Origin: Anammoximicrobium sp032229885
GTDB taxonomy: Bacteria; Planctomycetota; Planctomycetia; Pirellulales; Pirellulaceae
Direction of reading: 5' to 3'
Assembly (NCBI GenBank): GCA_032229885.1
Contig: JAVYAJ010000128.1
Coordinates: forward strand, 1-49,522
Length of the DNA stretch: 49,522 nt
The translations under genes and the position numbers were made by a program. A model generated the notes under the pieces. It was not told the origin of the DNA and ran no database searches. It saw nothing but the letters and a program-made list of their open reading frames with translations. Of this stretch, positions 9,765-18,704 are shown piece by piece; the stretch's first letter is position 1, and every line of letters begins with the position of its first letter.

Positions 9765-10598
9765 CTAGGTGAGCGAGATCCGCTGACCATCGTAGGCCAG
9801 CGCCATGCCCGAGGGAAGTCGGGCATTGGTGCTTTCGAAGTCCAGATCATGGCTGATGTGCGTGAACAGCGTCTGCCGCGGTCGCAGCCGCCGGGCGATG
9901 GCGACGGCTTCGTCCAGGCACAGATGGGTCGGATGGGGCCGCGTCCGCAACGCATCCAGGACCAGCGTATCGAGGCCCTCTAGCAACGACCAACTGGCGG
10001 CCGGAATCTCGCTGACATCGGTGCAATAGGCGACGTTGCCGAACCGAAATCCCAGCACCTGGAATCGCGGGCCGTGCCGCAGCCGAATCGGGATCACTTC
10101 CGTCCCAAGCACGTCGAAGCGATCCGTTCCGATCGGATGAAAGACCAGTTGCGGAACGGCCCCTTCGTGCGTCGGCTCGAGTCCGCTGAAGGCGTAATCG
10201 TACGCCGTGCGAATTCGTCGCTCGACCAGCGGCTCGCAGTATAGAGGCAACGCACCGCCCAGATAGAACGGCATCAGGCGCAGATCGTCCAGCCCGAATA
10301 GATGGTCGGCGTGCTCGTGGGTGTACAACACGGCATGGACGACGCCGAGCCCTTCGCGAAGCATTTGCAGACGTAGATCAGGCGGCGTGTCGATCAGCAG
10401 ATTTCCATCGGGCAGTCCGAGGACGGCGGCGCAACGCGTGCGATGGTTGCGCGGATCCGCACTGACACACACGGGACAACCGCAGCCAATCGTCGGCACG
10501 CCGACCGACGTACCGGTTCCCAACAGGATCATTTGGCCCGGCAGGGCGATCGTTTGTGGCTGGTGCTTGGCGGCCAACGAACCGGGACTCCGTGCCAT
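9765..10598 (-). CDS. PhnP-like metallo-beta-lactamase-fold hydrolase
   Basis: This protein of about 277 residues has the metallo-beta-lactamase fold. It opens with LLGTGTSVGVPTIGCGCPVC, the hallmark of the PhnP/RNase Z-like branch, followed by LLIDTPPDLRLQ, the metal-binding motif THEHADHLFGLDD and a late LFTHISHD histidine. PhnP is a cyclic phosphodiesterase; many planctomycete relatives are uncharacterised, so the substrate is uncertain. The start is not certain: ATG at 10596-10598 gives a short N-terminal extension as seen in relatives, while ATG at 10530-10532 begins right at MILLG. Neither has a strong ribosome-binding site. The frame stays open upstream into the 3' end of the next gene, but that extension overlaps a better gene and is dismissed. 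Confidence 0.85.
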   Translation of the reverse strand: MARSPGSLAAKHQPQTIALPGQMILLGTGTSVGVPTIGCGCPVCVSADPRNHRTRCAAVLGLPDGNLLIDTPPDLRLQMLREGLGVVHAVLYTHEHADHLFGLDDLRLMPFYLGGALPLYCEPLVERRIRTAYDYAFSGLEPTHEGAVPQLVFHPIGTDRFDVLGTEVIPIRLRHGPRFQVLGFRFGNVAYCTDVSEIPAASWSLLEGLDTLVLDALRTRPHPTHLCLDEAVAIARRLRPRQTLFTHISHDLDFESTNARLPSGMALAYDGQRISLT

Positions 10599-10798
10599 TT
10601 CGCCCGCGCGCGGGTTCTCCAGCGGATCTCGGAACTTGGCGAACCCGCGGAAGGGGCGGCATCGCTCGGCATTTCGGCGGCGAGCCCATCTCCCAGGGAA
10701 TGACGCTCGATCCAACTCGTCTCGCCGAATGCGCTTCGCCATCCACCGCGCGAATCCGCCGCGCGCGGCGCGAGTCGGGCACGGCCTCGAAGTCGCCG

Positions 10799-12916
10799 TC
10801 AATTCTGTGCGACCAGATTGGTCTCGGTCCGGGTCGGCTTTTGCCAACCCAACACCAGCCAGGTCCGATCGCAATCCAGTTGTTCGAGGCGGAACTTGCC
10901 GAGACCCTTCCAACGCTCGGGCAGCACCAACCCCTCGGATACGATTTCCGGTTTGAACAGCCCCTCGAATTTCTTTTTCATAAAGGTCTTCATCGCGATG
11001 TCCGCGGCGCTCAATTGCTGGCGCCCGATGAAATCGACGGCGACGTCCCCTTGCCGCGTCAACCGCGCGTGATCCGACATCTTTTCGACGGTGTACAGAG
11101 CGGAGATCTCGAGCAGCTTCCGCACCTCTTGATCGGCGCGGCCGAACCGTTTGCCGCGGATGATGATCTTGGCGGTCTGGCCGTCGAATCTCGCCTCGAT
11201 CGGCAGTTCGGACGTAAACGTGATCGACCACGGTTCGCTGTCCTCGGTCACGGCCAACTCGTCCGGCACCTTGCCCGTCATCTCCTCGATCATCTTCGCC
11301 AAGCTCTCGTTCGTCAGGGTCACGCCACCGAACACCGCCTGCGACAAGTTTCCGACGAGCGACTCGTGAAAGCGGACCGCCAGATCAAACTTGCCGGCCA
11401 GCGGCGGGGGATCGTTCGGCGCCCCCAAGTGGTCGCGGCCGGCTTGCAGCATGGTGACCAGCAGCGTGTCGTCCGTCGTGCGGAATTTGAGTTGCTGGGG
11501 AAACCCGCCTCGACGCACCAAGGGCAGCCGAAATTTCTCGTGGAACCGGGTGTTTGCGTCGTCCAGCAGGTTGCGTGACTGCCCATCGACGCTGGTCGAC
11601 ACACGGCTGGCCGTTCGCCGCGACGCGATCGCCTCGGCCTCCGACTTGGACTGCTGGATCCGTTTCATCGCGATGTGCCGGATCAATCGTCCTGCTTCGA
11701 CCCGACCGATCCGCGTGCGTGTGCTGCACCGTGTCGAGGCCGGCCGGCTGCTCAAGCCAGTCGCATCCAACGCCAGACGCTTCTGGGCGGCCACCGTCGA
11801 AAAACCGCGGCTGAAGATTCGCACCGGCCCGTTGTACCCGACGTTGTCCGAGACGGTCGAGCCGTTGAGCAGGATATTGATTGCGGCCTCCTGATCGCTG
11901 GGAACCAAATCCAGGGTGACCGCGCCGGTCAGCCGGGCGTTTCCTCGGACTCTAGTCCCTAGAATGATCTCGTTGACCGGAGCCGTCTGGTCGACGCTCT
12001 GTTCGACTCCGGCCTGCGCCAAGGCTTCGGAAACTTCGATGAACAGATTGGGACGCGACCACTGCGAGCGAGTCGACGCGACCAAATCGCTGGCCTGCCC
12101 AAAGCGGTCCATCCAACCCAGAATCTTGCCGATGGCGTTGGCCTCGTCCGTCGTCGGCTGTTGTTGATAGGCGACCAGACGCTCGGCGAGGGAATCGAGG
12201 TGATTCTCGTAGAACGTCCGCGACTTTTCCGCGGCGGCGAATAACGTGAGATTGGCATAGGTGTCGAGCGCCTCGCGGACGGCCATGAACTCGGACCGCT
12301 CCAGGCCGGGCACGTCCTGATAGAACGAATCGAGCGTTGCCAGCAGACGCCGCGCGTCCGGGCGCTCGTCGGCGGCCAAGGCAGCCTCTAACTGCGGCCA
12401 GTTGATCGTCTCTTTCCATTTCGTCGCGGCATCCGGCGTCGCGCTGTCCAAAAACCGCTTCAGCGCGTCCACGGCGGCAACCAGACGCTGCCGCTCGCGC
12501 CCCACATCGTCCGGCATCACTTCGATATATCGAGCCTTGGCCGTTCGCGCCGCTTCGGGCAAGTGGTCGGCTTGCCATCGGGGAAGCCGGCTCAGCCAGC
12601 TCGCGAGCGCGTCGCGGACCGCCGTAAACCGCCGGCGCTGCAGGCCGGGCGTGTTGCTCGTGTAGCGATCGAGGATTTCTTGCACCAGTTGCCGGTCGGC
12701 GGCGTCGCCCTTGTCCAACTCGGCAGCCAACTGCCGAAGGCGCAAATACTTTCGCCATCCCGCGGCGTGGGGATTGTCGCCCAACCAGCACTCGAGATCC
12801 GCGATGCGTCGCTTCACATCCGTATTCGGCTCTTGGGCTGCGCCGCGCAATTCGGTTCCGATACACGTTGCCAAAACAACGATCCCGCAAACCAAACTCA
12901 GCAAGATCCGCCTCAT
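10799..12916 (-). CDS. large secreted protein, unknown function
   Basis: This 705-residue protein has an N-terminal signal peptide (LLSLVCGIVVLATCIGTEL). The N-terminal third is helical and contains an internal duplication: residues 84-107 (RYTSNTPGL...F.AVRDAL) resemble residues 198-220 (FYQDVPGL...F.AVREAL). The remainder looks like beta-rich repeats ending in a domain with YTVEKMSDHARLTRQGDVAVDF. No catalytic motif or named domain is recognised. The ATG at 12916 is preceded by AAAGGAG. About 200 bases separate it from the PhnP-like gene downstream. Proteins of this kind, secreted and several hundred residues long, are frequent in Planctomycetes; the role is unknown. Confidence 0.75.
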   Translation of the reverse strand: MRRILLSLVCGIVVLATCIGTELRGAAQEPNTDVKRRIADLECWLGDNPHAAGWRKYLRLRQLAAELDKGDAADRQLVQEILDRYTSNTPGLQRRRFTAVRDALASWLSRLPRWQADHLPEAARTAKARYIEVMPDDVGRERQRLVAAVDALKRFLDSATPDAATKWKETINWPQLEAALAADERPDARRLLATLDSFYQDVPGLERSEFMAVREALDTYANLTLFAAAEKSRTFYENHLDSLAERLVAYQQQPTTDEANAIGKILGWMDRFGQASDLVASTRSQWSRPNLFIEVSEALAQAGVEQSVDQTAPVNEIILGTRVRGNARLTGAVTLDLVPSDQEAAINILLNGSTVSDNVGYNGPVRIFSRGFSTVAAQKRLALDATGLSSRPASTRCSTRTRIGRVEAGRLIRHIAMKRIQQSKSEAEAIASRRTASRVSTSVDGQSRNLLDDANTRFHEKFRLPLVRRGGFPQQLKFRTTDDTLLVTMLQAGRDHLGAPNDPPPLAGKFDLAVRFHESLVGNLSQAVFGGVTLTNESLAKMIEEMTGKVPDELAVTEDSEPWSITFTSELPIEARFDGQTAKIIIRGKRFGRADQEVRKLLEISALYTVEKMSDHARLTRQGDVAVDFIGRQQLSAADIAMKTFMKKKFEGLFKPEIVSEGLVLPERWKGLGKFRLEQLDCDRTWLVLGWQKPTRTETNLVAQN

Positions 12917-13326
12917 CGCCCCACTCCTTTACTTCGTCCGCGCCCATCGGCTCGATATCAGGCTCTCTCAATTATCTATCCCGCGAAGTCAAGCCGTTGA
13001 AAAGATTCTGTCTGCCCGGGATAATTGGTTCAAATGTTACATCTAGCTTTCGCGCTCGCAAGATCCCTAGTTTCATGGCGCCGTATTTTCCGAGTATGCG
13101 GCCTCGCTAACGCCACCTCGATACGAAGAGGGCCAACCCGTGGTTACCGGCGAAGGCCCCGCGCGTTTGGCGCCATCGGCACGAAACGCGCCAGGCATGT
13201 CGCTCGCAGGTCAACAAGATCGGGCAACAGTGGGGTGGCGCCCGCGCTGGCGCCAAAAACACGAACGGGGCCGGATTACGTCCCACAAAAATGGACAAGC
13301 GAACATCGTGTAATGTGCGCCCCAGC
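12917..13326. other. intergenic region
   Basis: No gene is supported. The region holds an imperfect inverted repeat (ATTATCTATCCCG near 12970 against CGGGATAATTGG near 13017) and a GC-rich hairpin GGCGCC/GGCGCC near 13234-13253. Neither is followed by a T-run. Confidence 0.45.
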
Positions 13327-14904
13327 TTATTCCGTGATGTCTTCCGAATTCGCCCCCGGCAGGCGTTCACTGCACTGCCGCATGATTTGGGCTGCGATCT
13401 GGTTCAGACCGTAGCCGCCGGGAAGTCGGACCAGCGGTTTCCCATGCCGGTCGCAGAAGCCCTTGACGTCCCCATAAGAGTGGCTTGACCAACGGATCGC
13501 CAAGAGGACAACCGCCACGTCCGGCCGCGCGACGTAGGGTTCAAAACCTTCGATGGACTGGTGCTCGCGGGTTTCGATCCACAGCAGGTCTTTCAGGCCG
13601 AAGGCTGCTTTGAGCGTCTGATGCGTGCCTTCGCGCCGATCTCCGCCGATCAGCACGAGCGACTTGCCGCGCAGGCGATTCGCAACCGCGCGAACATCCG
13701 GCGTCGGCGTCTTGACCGCCTTGACCTCGGGTGGGGGATACGCCGCCATGTAGCGGTCGATTTCGTTCAATACAGCCTGGAATCCGGGCGAGACTTCGGA
13801 AACGTCCGGTAGGTCGTCGATGATCGGGATCAGCAGCTCTCTGAGATCGCGGTTGCTGGCGTGCATCCCATCATCCACCAGGCTTTCCACGGTCTCGATC
13901 AGCGTATGCCATTCGCCCGCCGCTCCGTCGGGATCGGCGGAGATCAGAGACGCTTTGTGGCGGACCTTGCCCAGCGCTTTGCGCCGTCTCGAATTGCGGC
14001 GACGCGCGTCTTGAACGTCCGATTCGAGCGTTTCGATCCGTGCATCCAGGTCGGCCCATCGATCAGGATCCGCCGGATCGTCGATGCGCATGTAACGCTG
14101 GATGAAGACTTGGCGGTCCCGGGTGATGGCTCGCAGCCAATTGAACGCCTGCAGTTGGTCGGTATCGTCGAGGTCGTCGACCCGGCCGATCGCTACTCGG
14201 AGCGCAGATTGCGCTTCGGCGAGCAGATCTAGCGAACGCTCGAACTCGTTTCGCGAAGCCTCGGGTTCCTCTTGAATGCGCCGCACCATCGACAGTGCGT
14301 CGGCAAGCGTCTCGAAGCAGCGGGCGATGACCTCCCACTGGCCAGGATCGGCCGGCGTCGGCCCCGTCGGGTGACACATCCACAGGAAACACTCGGGAAT
14401 GGCTTTCGCCCTGGAGATGATGTCCTGATCCAGAGGTTCGATTTCCGTACGGTAGCTGGCGCCTTCGGCCAACAAACGCCGGCGGGCGGCCGCCCATCGC
14501 GCGCCTTCGGTCTTGAGGCGACAGCGCGTTTCGATCAACGACAGATCCAGCTCGCCGCCTTGAGCCCAACGTTCCGGGTACGAGATCGAGGCGCGGTCGG
14601 TGACCGGCGAGCCCTGCCCCAACGTCAAGGCCGCGAGCGCGGTTGCCAGCGGGATCGTCGGTTCGGAGGGTGGACACGGCGCGGGCGCCGCTTCGATCGC
14701 CGTCACTGGCGCTTCAACGCCAGGCTCGGCGACGGATGGCGCGCCAGCCGGTTCGGCTTCGGCGGGCTCGGACGGGCTCGTCGCTTCCAGAACCGCCTGC
14801 GCCAAGCAGCGGAGTTCGGCTCGCAGTTGCGCGTCCTCGGACGTCAGCGCCACGAGCCGTTGAAGGACCGTATTGATCGCAGATGCCAATGCGTTGGAGT
14901 CCAT
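13327..14904 (-). CDS. DUF2325-like C-terminal domain protein
   Basis: This is a 525-residue protein with no signal peptide. Residues 1-110 contain a short helical segment and then an Ala/Pro/Glu-rich linker. The middle (about 150-400) is helical and charged, with RDARRRNSRRRKALGKVRHK as a basic stretch. The last 110 residues resemble DUF2325: LRGKSLVLIGGDRREGTHQT, then a central VAVVLLAIRWSSHSYGDVK and KPLVRLPGGYG. In that family this module is proposed to bind a nucleotide or nucleic acid; that is family knowledge, not shown here. The ATG at 14902-14904 fits the start of the first conserved helix, but the ribosome-binding site is weak and a start 27 codons earlier is open. The function is unknown. 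Confidence 0.75.
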   Translation of the reverse strand: MDSNALASAINTVLQRLVALTSEDAQLRAELRCLAQAVLEATSPSEPAEAEPAGAPSVAEPGVEAPVTAIEAAPAPCPPSEPTIPLATALAALTLGQGSPVTDRASISYPERWAQGGELDLSLIETRCRLKTEGARWAAARRRLLAEGASYRTEIEPLDQDIISRAKAIPECFLWMCHPTGPTPADPGQWEVIARCFETLADALSMVRRIQEEPEASRNEFERSLDLLAEAQSALRVAIGRVDDLDDTDQLQAFNWLRAITRDRQVFIQRYMRIDDPADPDRWADLDARIETLESDVQDARRRNSRRRKALGKVRHKASLISADPDGAAGEWHTLIETVESLVDDGMHASNRDLRELLIPIIDDLPDVSEVSPGFQAVLNEIDRYMAAYPPPEVKAVKTPTPDVRAVANRLRGKSLVLIGGDRREGTHQTLKAAFGLKDLLWIETREHQSIEGFEPYVARPDVAVVLLAIRWSSHSYGDVKGFCDRHGKPLVRLPGGYGLNQIAAQIMRQCSERLPGANSEDITE

Positions 14905-15642
14905 CTCGGTTCTATTTTTCCTTCTCTTCTGCCGCCGCTCGTCTGCTCGCCACACGCTCGATTCGCGTGGCAATCTGGCTTTCACTGGCGCTCGGTGCGC
15001 GAGGCGAGGATCAACCCACCGGCCCGTTCGTGCGCCACGACTGTTGCGGCACGACTGTCGCGTCGCGACGAAGGCGTCTCGGCGTCTGCCAGCGCGAGGG
15101 CTTCAACCCAAACGTGCGCGAACCAACCTCGCGCGTAGCGGCTCGGCGTCTGAGAAGTATATCCGCTGCGGCGTGCCGCGTCGCGCCCCGGCTCGATTCT
15201 CGCCTCTGACGATGCCTGCGCGTTCGCGATCCCGAAGAATGGCAAAATCAACCTCTGCCCCGCGAAGACTGGATTGTGAGATCGCGCGACGGACTGTCCA
15301 CACGCCCCGTAGCTGGCGCGTACCGTCCGGTCGGCGCGTCCGTTTCAGAAATGAGGCTCGCGGAGCAAAGCCGCTCGGAGTTCGTTCCGCTGAGAGCGCA
15401 CGGGAACGAGGCTATGCGCGCAGATGCCGAGCGACGCGGGCGCTCCCCGTCCAGGCGAAACACGCGGGTTGTCGGCGGCAAGGCGCAGACAACGCGGGTG
15501 ACCATCCTGTCGACGCGCTCGCATCGCGTCGCCCACGGATCGCAGCCCCGGGACCCGGGCCTCGGCGACGTACGAGACCGGCGTCGGGCAATTTGCCGCA
15601 AGTCCGTCCGGTATGAGCACCGGTCGGTCGGCCGTGTCGATC
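14905..15642. other. gene-free GC-rich stretch
   Basis: Open frames occur on both strands but read as Arg-rich random text and lack start signals. I see no gene, RNA or clear terminator here. Confidence 0.5.
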
Positions 15643-16386
15643 CTAGCGGAGCCATTTCACCGATTCAATCACGATCGGCGTGACGGGCGTTTTGGGAAAT
15701 TGATTGCGATCAGCGACTTCGACGGCCGCGATGCGGTCCACGACGTCCATGCCCTCGACAACCTCGCCGAACACACAATAGCCCGCGGCGTCCTCACCTT
15801 CGCCCTCGTGTGGATCCAGGCCGGCGTTGTCCGACAGGTTGATGAAGAACTGAGAGGTTGCGCTGTCCGCATGGTCGGGGTCGCGGATCATGGCGATCGT
15901 GCCACGTTTGTTCTTCAAGCCGTTGTTGGCTTCGTTGCGGATATACGCCCGCGCCGCCTTCGGCTCAAGCGCGGCGGTATAGCCGCCGGCGGCGATCATG
16001 AATCCGCGATCGACGTAGTGAAATACGGTCCCCTCGTAAAAACCTCGTTCGACGTAGTTCGTCAGAAAGTTATCCACGGTCACCGGAGCCTTGTCCGGAT
16101 TCAGCCGCACTCGCACATCGCCAATCGACGTTTTCAACACAACTTCCGGCGCGCGAGACACCGGTTCGGCCTGCGCCGGCGTGCTACGAGACGCGGTGCT
16201 TGCGCGAACCTGCACCGGGACCGCGACAGCGGCTGTCGCGTCCCCCGCGGGGTCGGCGGCCAGCGTCGGCCCCGTCTGGATGCTGGCGGCCGGCGGATCG
16301 CTCGACTGGGAACTGCACCCGGAAACAACGAGTAAGACCGCCCAACTCGCAAGGACAATCCGGATTGGTAGACGGCCGTTCAACAT
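15643..16386 (-). CDS. cyclophilin-type peptidyl-prolyl isomerase, lipoprotein
   Basis: This 247-residue protein begins with a lipoprotein signal peptide: a basic n-region, a hydrophobic core and the lipobox VVSG-Cys at about residue 24. A Pro/Ala/Thr-rich linker leads to a cyclophilin domain from about residue 80. The domain shows VVLKTSIGDVRVRLNPDKAP, TVDNFLTNYVERGFYEGTVFH, then a SQFFINLSDNAGLD block and YCVFGEVVEGMDVVDRI. Members catalyse cis/trans isomerisation of prolyl bonds, here presumably of exported proteins at the membrane. In the usual F-H-R-V-I segment, the sequence reads FHYVDRGFMI, so the catalytic Arg is shifted or replaced, as in several bacterial members. AAGGAGG is correctly spaced before ATG 16386. 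Confidence 0.9.
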   Translation of the reverse strand: MLNGRLPIRIVLASWAVLLVVSGCSSQSSDPPAASIQTGPTLAADPAGDATAAVAVPVQVRASTASRSTPAQAEPVSRAPEVVLKTSIGDVRVRLNPDKAPVTVDNFLTNYVERGFYEGTVFHYVDRGFMIAAGGYTAALEPKAARAYIRNEANNGLKNKRGTIAMIRDPDHADSATSQFFINLSDNAGLDPHEGEGEDAAGYCVFGEVVEGMDVVDRIAAVEVADRNQFPKTPVTPIVIESVKWLR

Positions 16387-16628
16387 GAAAGTGCCTCCTT
16401 GCTCGAAGTGCGCTAACTAACGCTCACAGCGAACCGACCATCCTGGTCGGCGTTCGAAGATGCGATCCGAATCCGCGACGCCGCGCCAGCGCCGACGGCC
16501 AGATATCATCGCCGGCTCGGCCGTTTCTTGCAACATCGCTTTTTTACGAAAGACGCGCCGACGCGCCTTCGAGCGACAACTGCCGCCCAGCCCCACAAGT
16601 GGGCCGCCGGCCACGAGCGCGGGTGTCC

Positions 16629-16733
16629 TAGGAGTCTGTCTAAGTATTCGAAAATGCCACAATCGGTTGCGTGGCTAGCGGTAGCGCTTCCACAATATGT
16701 TGTGGGTTGAACCCAATTCTTGAACAGGATCCT
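16629..16733 (+). mobile_element. MITE-like dispersed repeat, copy A
   Basis: About 105 bp. The left end TAGGAGTCTGTCTAAGTATT is inverted-repeated at the right end, which read on the other strand begins AGGATCCTGTTCAAGAATT. Inside are two short hairpins built on CCACAA/TTGTGG, at about 16657-16673 and 16690-16705, separated by GGCTAGC. Three further copies lie at 33499, 36588 and 49230. There is no coding capacity. Confidence 0.7.
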
Positions 16734-17056
16734 CGGGATGCCTGACATGCCAAGACCCTCGTGAGTCGAAGGGAAATCCGAATCACAGAGGTCGTTTGCT
16801 GCTAGCATTGACCAAGGCACGTCCAATGCGTACAATTCGTTGTAGATAATTTGATGCGTTTGCCGTGAGGTGTTGGCTCTCCCGTGCCCCGCCATTCGCC
16901 CGTGCTGCGTTTACGGGTGGAAGTCGAGTCGCCTTGCCAACCGTCGGTCAGCCGCGGTGCTCTCGTCGCCCTGCCTTTTGCGTCTGAGCATTGGCAGTTG
17001 TATTTTGGGGGGAACTCAATTTACGGAGTTTCCTGGTCAATTTGGCCGACAAGTTA

Positions 17057-17085
17057 TTGATCGGTCGAACGAATCGGGATACAGT
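17057..17085 (+). promoter_or_regulatory. candidate sigma-70 promoter of DUF1559 gene
   Basis: TTGATC at 17057-17062, a 17-base spacer, then TACAGT at 17080-17085. It lies about 60 bases before the ATG at 17145. It was identified by consensus match only. Confidence 0.35.
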
Positions 17086-17144
17086 ACCGGGGTGACTTCT
17101 ATTGCTGCCCGGTGTCTTGACCGTCATCGCAAGGAGCGCTTGCC

Positions 17145-18191
17145 ATGAAACAAATTCGGTCGCAGAAGGCTTTTACCCTCGTTGAGCTACTGGTGGTGAT
17201 CGCCATCATTGGCATTCTCGTAGCCCTGCTTTTGCCGGCGATCCAAGCGGCCCGCGAGGCAGCTCGACGATCCCAATGCGTCAACAACCTTAAACAATTG
17301 GCCTTGGGCATGCAGAACTACGTCGACGTTTATAGGACCTTTCCGCGAGCCAGCCTTCGCCAAAACAATGGCCTTTGGTGGGGGAGCTCCGATCTCTACC
17401 TGCCCTCGGTTCATGTGGCGATGCTTCCGTTTATTGAACAAGCCAATTTATATGAGCAGTTCAGTTACTCACAGTGGCTGTGGGGCTACGACGCGAACCA
17501 TGATCATCCTCCGCCGCCCACAAACCAAAATGGGAGCGTCACCTCGACTCGTGTCGGAACCTTCATCTGCCCAACGGGACCGGCTTACGCCAACGACCGC
17601 AGCCGAGCTAGCAACCACTACGCGTGGAACATGGGTTCGACGATTTATTGGAGCAATGTCTTGATGAATGGGCCAATCCGACGGGCTTGGGAGACGACGC
17701 CAGCGGATATCTTCGACGGGCTCAGTAACACGATCCTTCTGTCGGAGATTTTGCCAGGGGATGGTAACGGAGGCTATTTTACCTATCCGCGCGACATGCT
17801 TCCCGGTGTCCCATTAACGGCGATCACCACGCCGGTGATGCCACCCGAGAGTCAAGTCCAATCGCTTGGCCAGGCGAACATCGCAGCTCAGGCCAGCGTC
17901 GGTGCGCATCACAGTAATTTGGGTGATAATTGGGGCTGTACAGCGTGGCTGTGGACAACCTACAACACCGTCGCGCCACCGAACTGGTACGCGCCCACTA
18001 GTCAACCAGGAGGTTCTTCGGCTTGGTTGATTGGTGTGGACGGCGTCTTTCCCGCGCGCAGCTACCATCCGGGCGGTGTCAATGCGACGTTTTGCGATGC
18101 ATCTGTCCATTTTATTTCAGATTCGATCAACTTACAAACCTACCAATGCCTGGGAGCCCGTAACGACGGCCAGGCAGTGACTCCCGAGTAG
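17145..18191 (+). CDS. DUF1559 prepilin-like protein
   Basis: This 348-residue protein has a type IV prepilin-like N-terminus: QKAFTLVELLVVIAIIGILV, where cleavage and methylation would occur at A|F with Glu five residues in. The helix continues as ALLLPAIQAAREAARRSQC, the DUF1559 hallmark, followed by NLKQLALGMQNY. The C-terminal signature is HPGGVNATFCDASVHFI. The family is greatly expanded in Planctomycetes; members are thought to be pseudopilin-like surface or secretion components, but functions are unproven. AAGGAG precedes the ATG. It opens a cassette with a lipoprotein (18316), a second, broken DUF1559 gene (18705) and another lipoprotein (19819). Codon use is less GC-rich than in flanking genes. 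Confidence 0.92.
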   Translation: MKQIRSQKAFTLVELLVVIAIIGILVALLLPAIQAAREAARRSQCVNNLKQLALGMQNYVDVYRTFPRASLRQNNGLWWGSSDLYLPSVHVAMLPFIEQANLYEQFSYSQWLWGYDANHDHPPPPTNQNGSVTSTRVGTFICPTGPAYANDRSRASNHYAWNMGSTIYWSNVLMNGPIRRAWETTPADIFDGLSNTILLSEILPGDGNGGYFTYPRDMLPGVPLTAITTPVMPPESQVQSLGQANIAAQASVGAHHSNLGDNWGCTAWLWTTYNTVAPPNWYAPTSQPGGSSAWLIGVDGVFPARSYHPGGVNATFCDASVHFISDSINLQTYQCLGARNDGQAVTPE

Positions 18192-18315
18192 CCGTCCGTC
18201 GCTTTAGCGGAACCGCGTTATTGTTTGGCAGACGGCGGCCGCTCGTCGACGCAAAAGTGTTGACTTACGGCTTGTTTCTAAACAGTGAAGTGATCGCGGG
18301 AAAGGTGAGATGGTA

Positions 18316-18651
18316 ATGCAGCCTACAGGAAGCAGATGGTTTGCGACGATGCTGGTGGGCGCGACACTGACAGTCCTCGGGTGCGGATCTCGCGGCGTCA
18401 AGGAGTATTCTGTGCCGGTGACCGAGTTAGGGGGGCTTGAGCGGGCCAAGCAGCTCTTGGCAGCGTATGCTCGAGGCGAACCTGTGGGCAGCGAGGTCGT
18501 TGGGTTCGACCAGATCGCCGAAGACGCCAAACGCCAGGATCCGAGGCGAGGGGAAATTGTCGAGCGTGGCCTTCGTGAGATCGGCGGTTTGATGAGTCGA
18601 CCTGGGGCAATACGAGACAAGGCGAGAGAAATCCTGGCGTCGCTTGACTAA
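18316..18651 (+). CDS. small lipoprotein in DUF1559 cassette
   Basis: This 111-residue lipoprotein has the signal peptide and lipobox TVLG-Cys at about residue 22-23. The mature part is a charged, helical sequence (GLERAKQLLAAYARGEPVG, then EIVERGLREIGGLM). I recognise no family. The second of two nearby ATGs is chosen because AGGTGA lies seven bases before it, whereas it almost touches the first at 18310. It lies between two DUF1559 genes, a frequent arrangement in Planctomycetes in which small lipoproteins accompany the pilin-like proteins. Its role is unknown. Confidence 0.7.
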   Translation: MQPTGSRWFATMLVGATLTVLGCGSRGVKEYSVPVTELGGLERAKQLLAAYARGEPVGSEVVGFDQIAEDAKRQDPRRGEIVERGLREIGGLMSRPGAIRDKAREILASLD

Positions 18652-18704
18652 GCCAACCGGCTTTGGTCTGGATCGATCACTCTCTTCCTCAAGGAGCTGT
18701 CGCC

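Larger units (their letters stand above)
16387..17144. other. intergenic region with MITE-like copy
   Basis: No gene is supported. The stretch holds MITE-like copy A (16629-16733) and a candidate promoter for the DUF1559 gene. The segment 16734-16895 is less GC-rich than its surroundings and has an open minus frame running through the MITE, but no start signal or domain was found. Confidence 0.5.

Noticed and set aside
7906..9768. 620-codon open plus frame opposite the CocE-type hydrolase
   Set aside because: The minus strand shows clear family motifs and a ribosome-binding site; the plus frame has none.
10599..11231. Upstream extension of the PhnP-like frame
   Set aside because: It overlaps the 3' end of the 705-residue protein gene in another frame and has no conserved sequence.
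13001..13060. GGTTCAAAT resembling a tRNA T-loop
   Set aside because: No acceptor stem, anticodon arm or D-arm can be formed around it.
16506..16895. 129-codon open minus frame beside MITE-like copy A
   Set aside because: Its C-terminal half is the MITE itself, and no family or start signal supports the rest.
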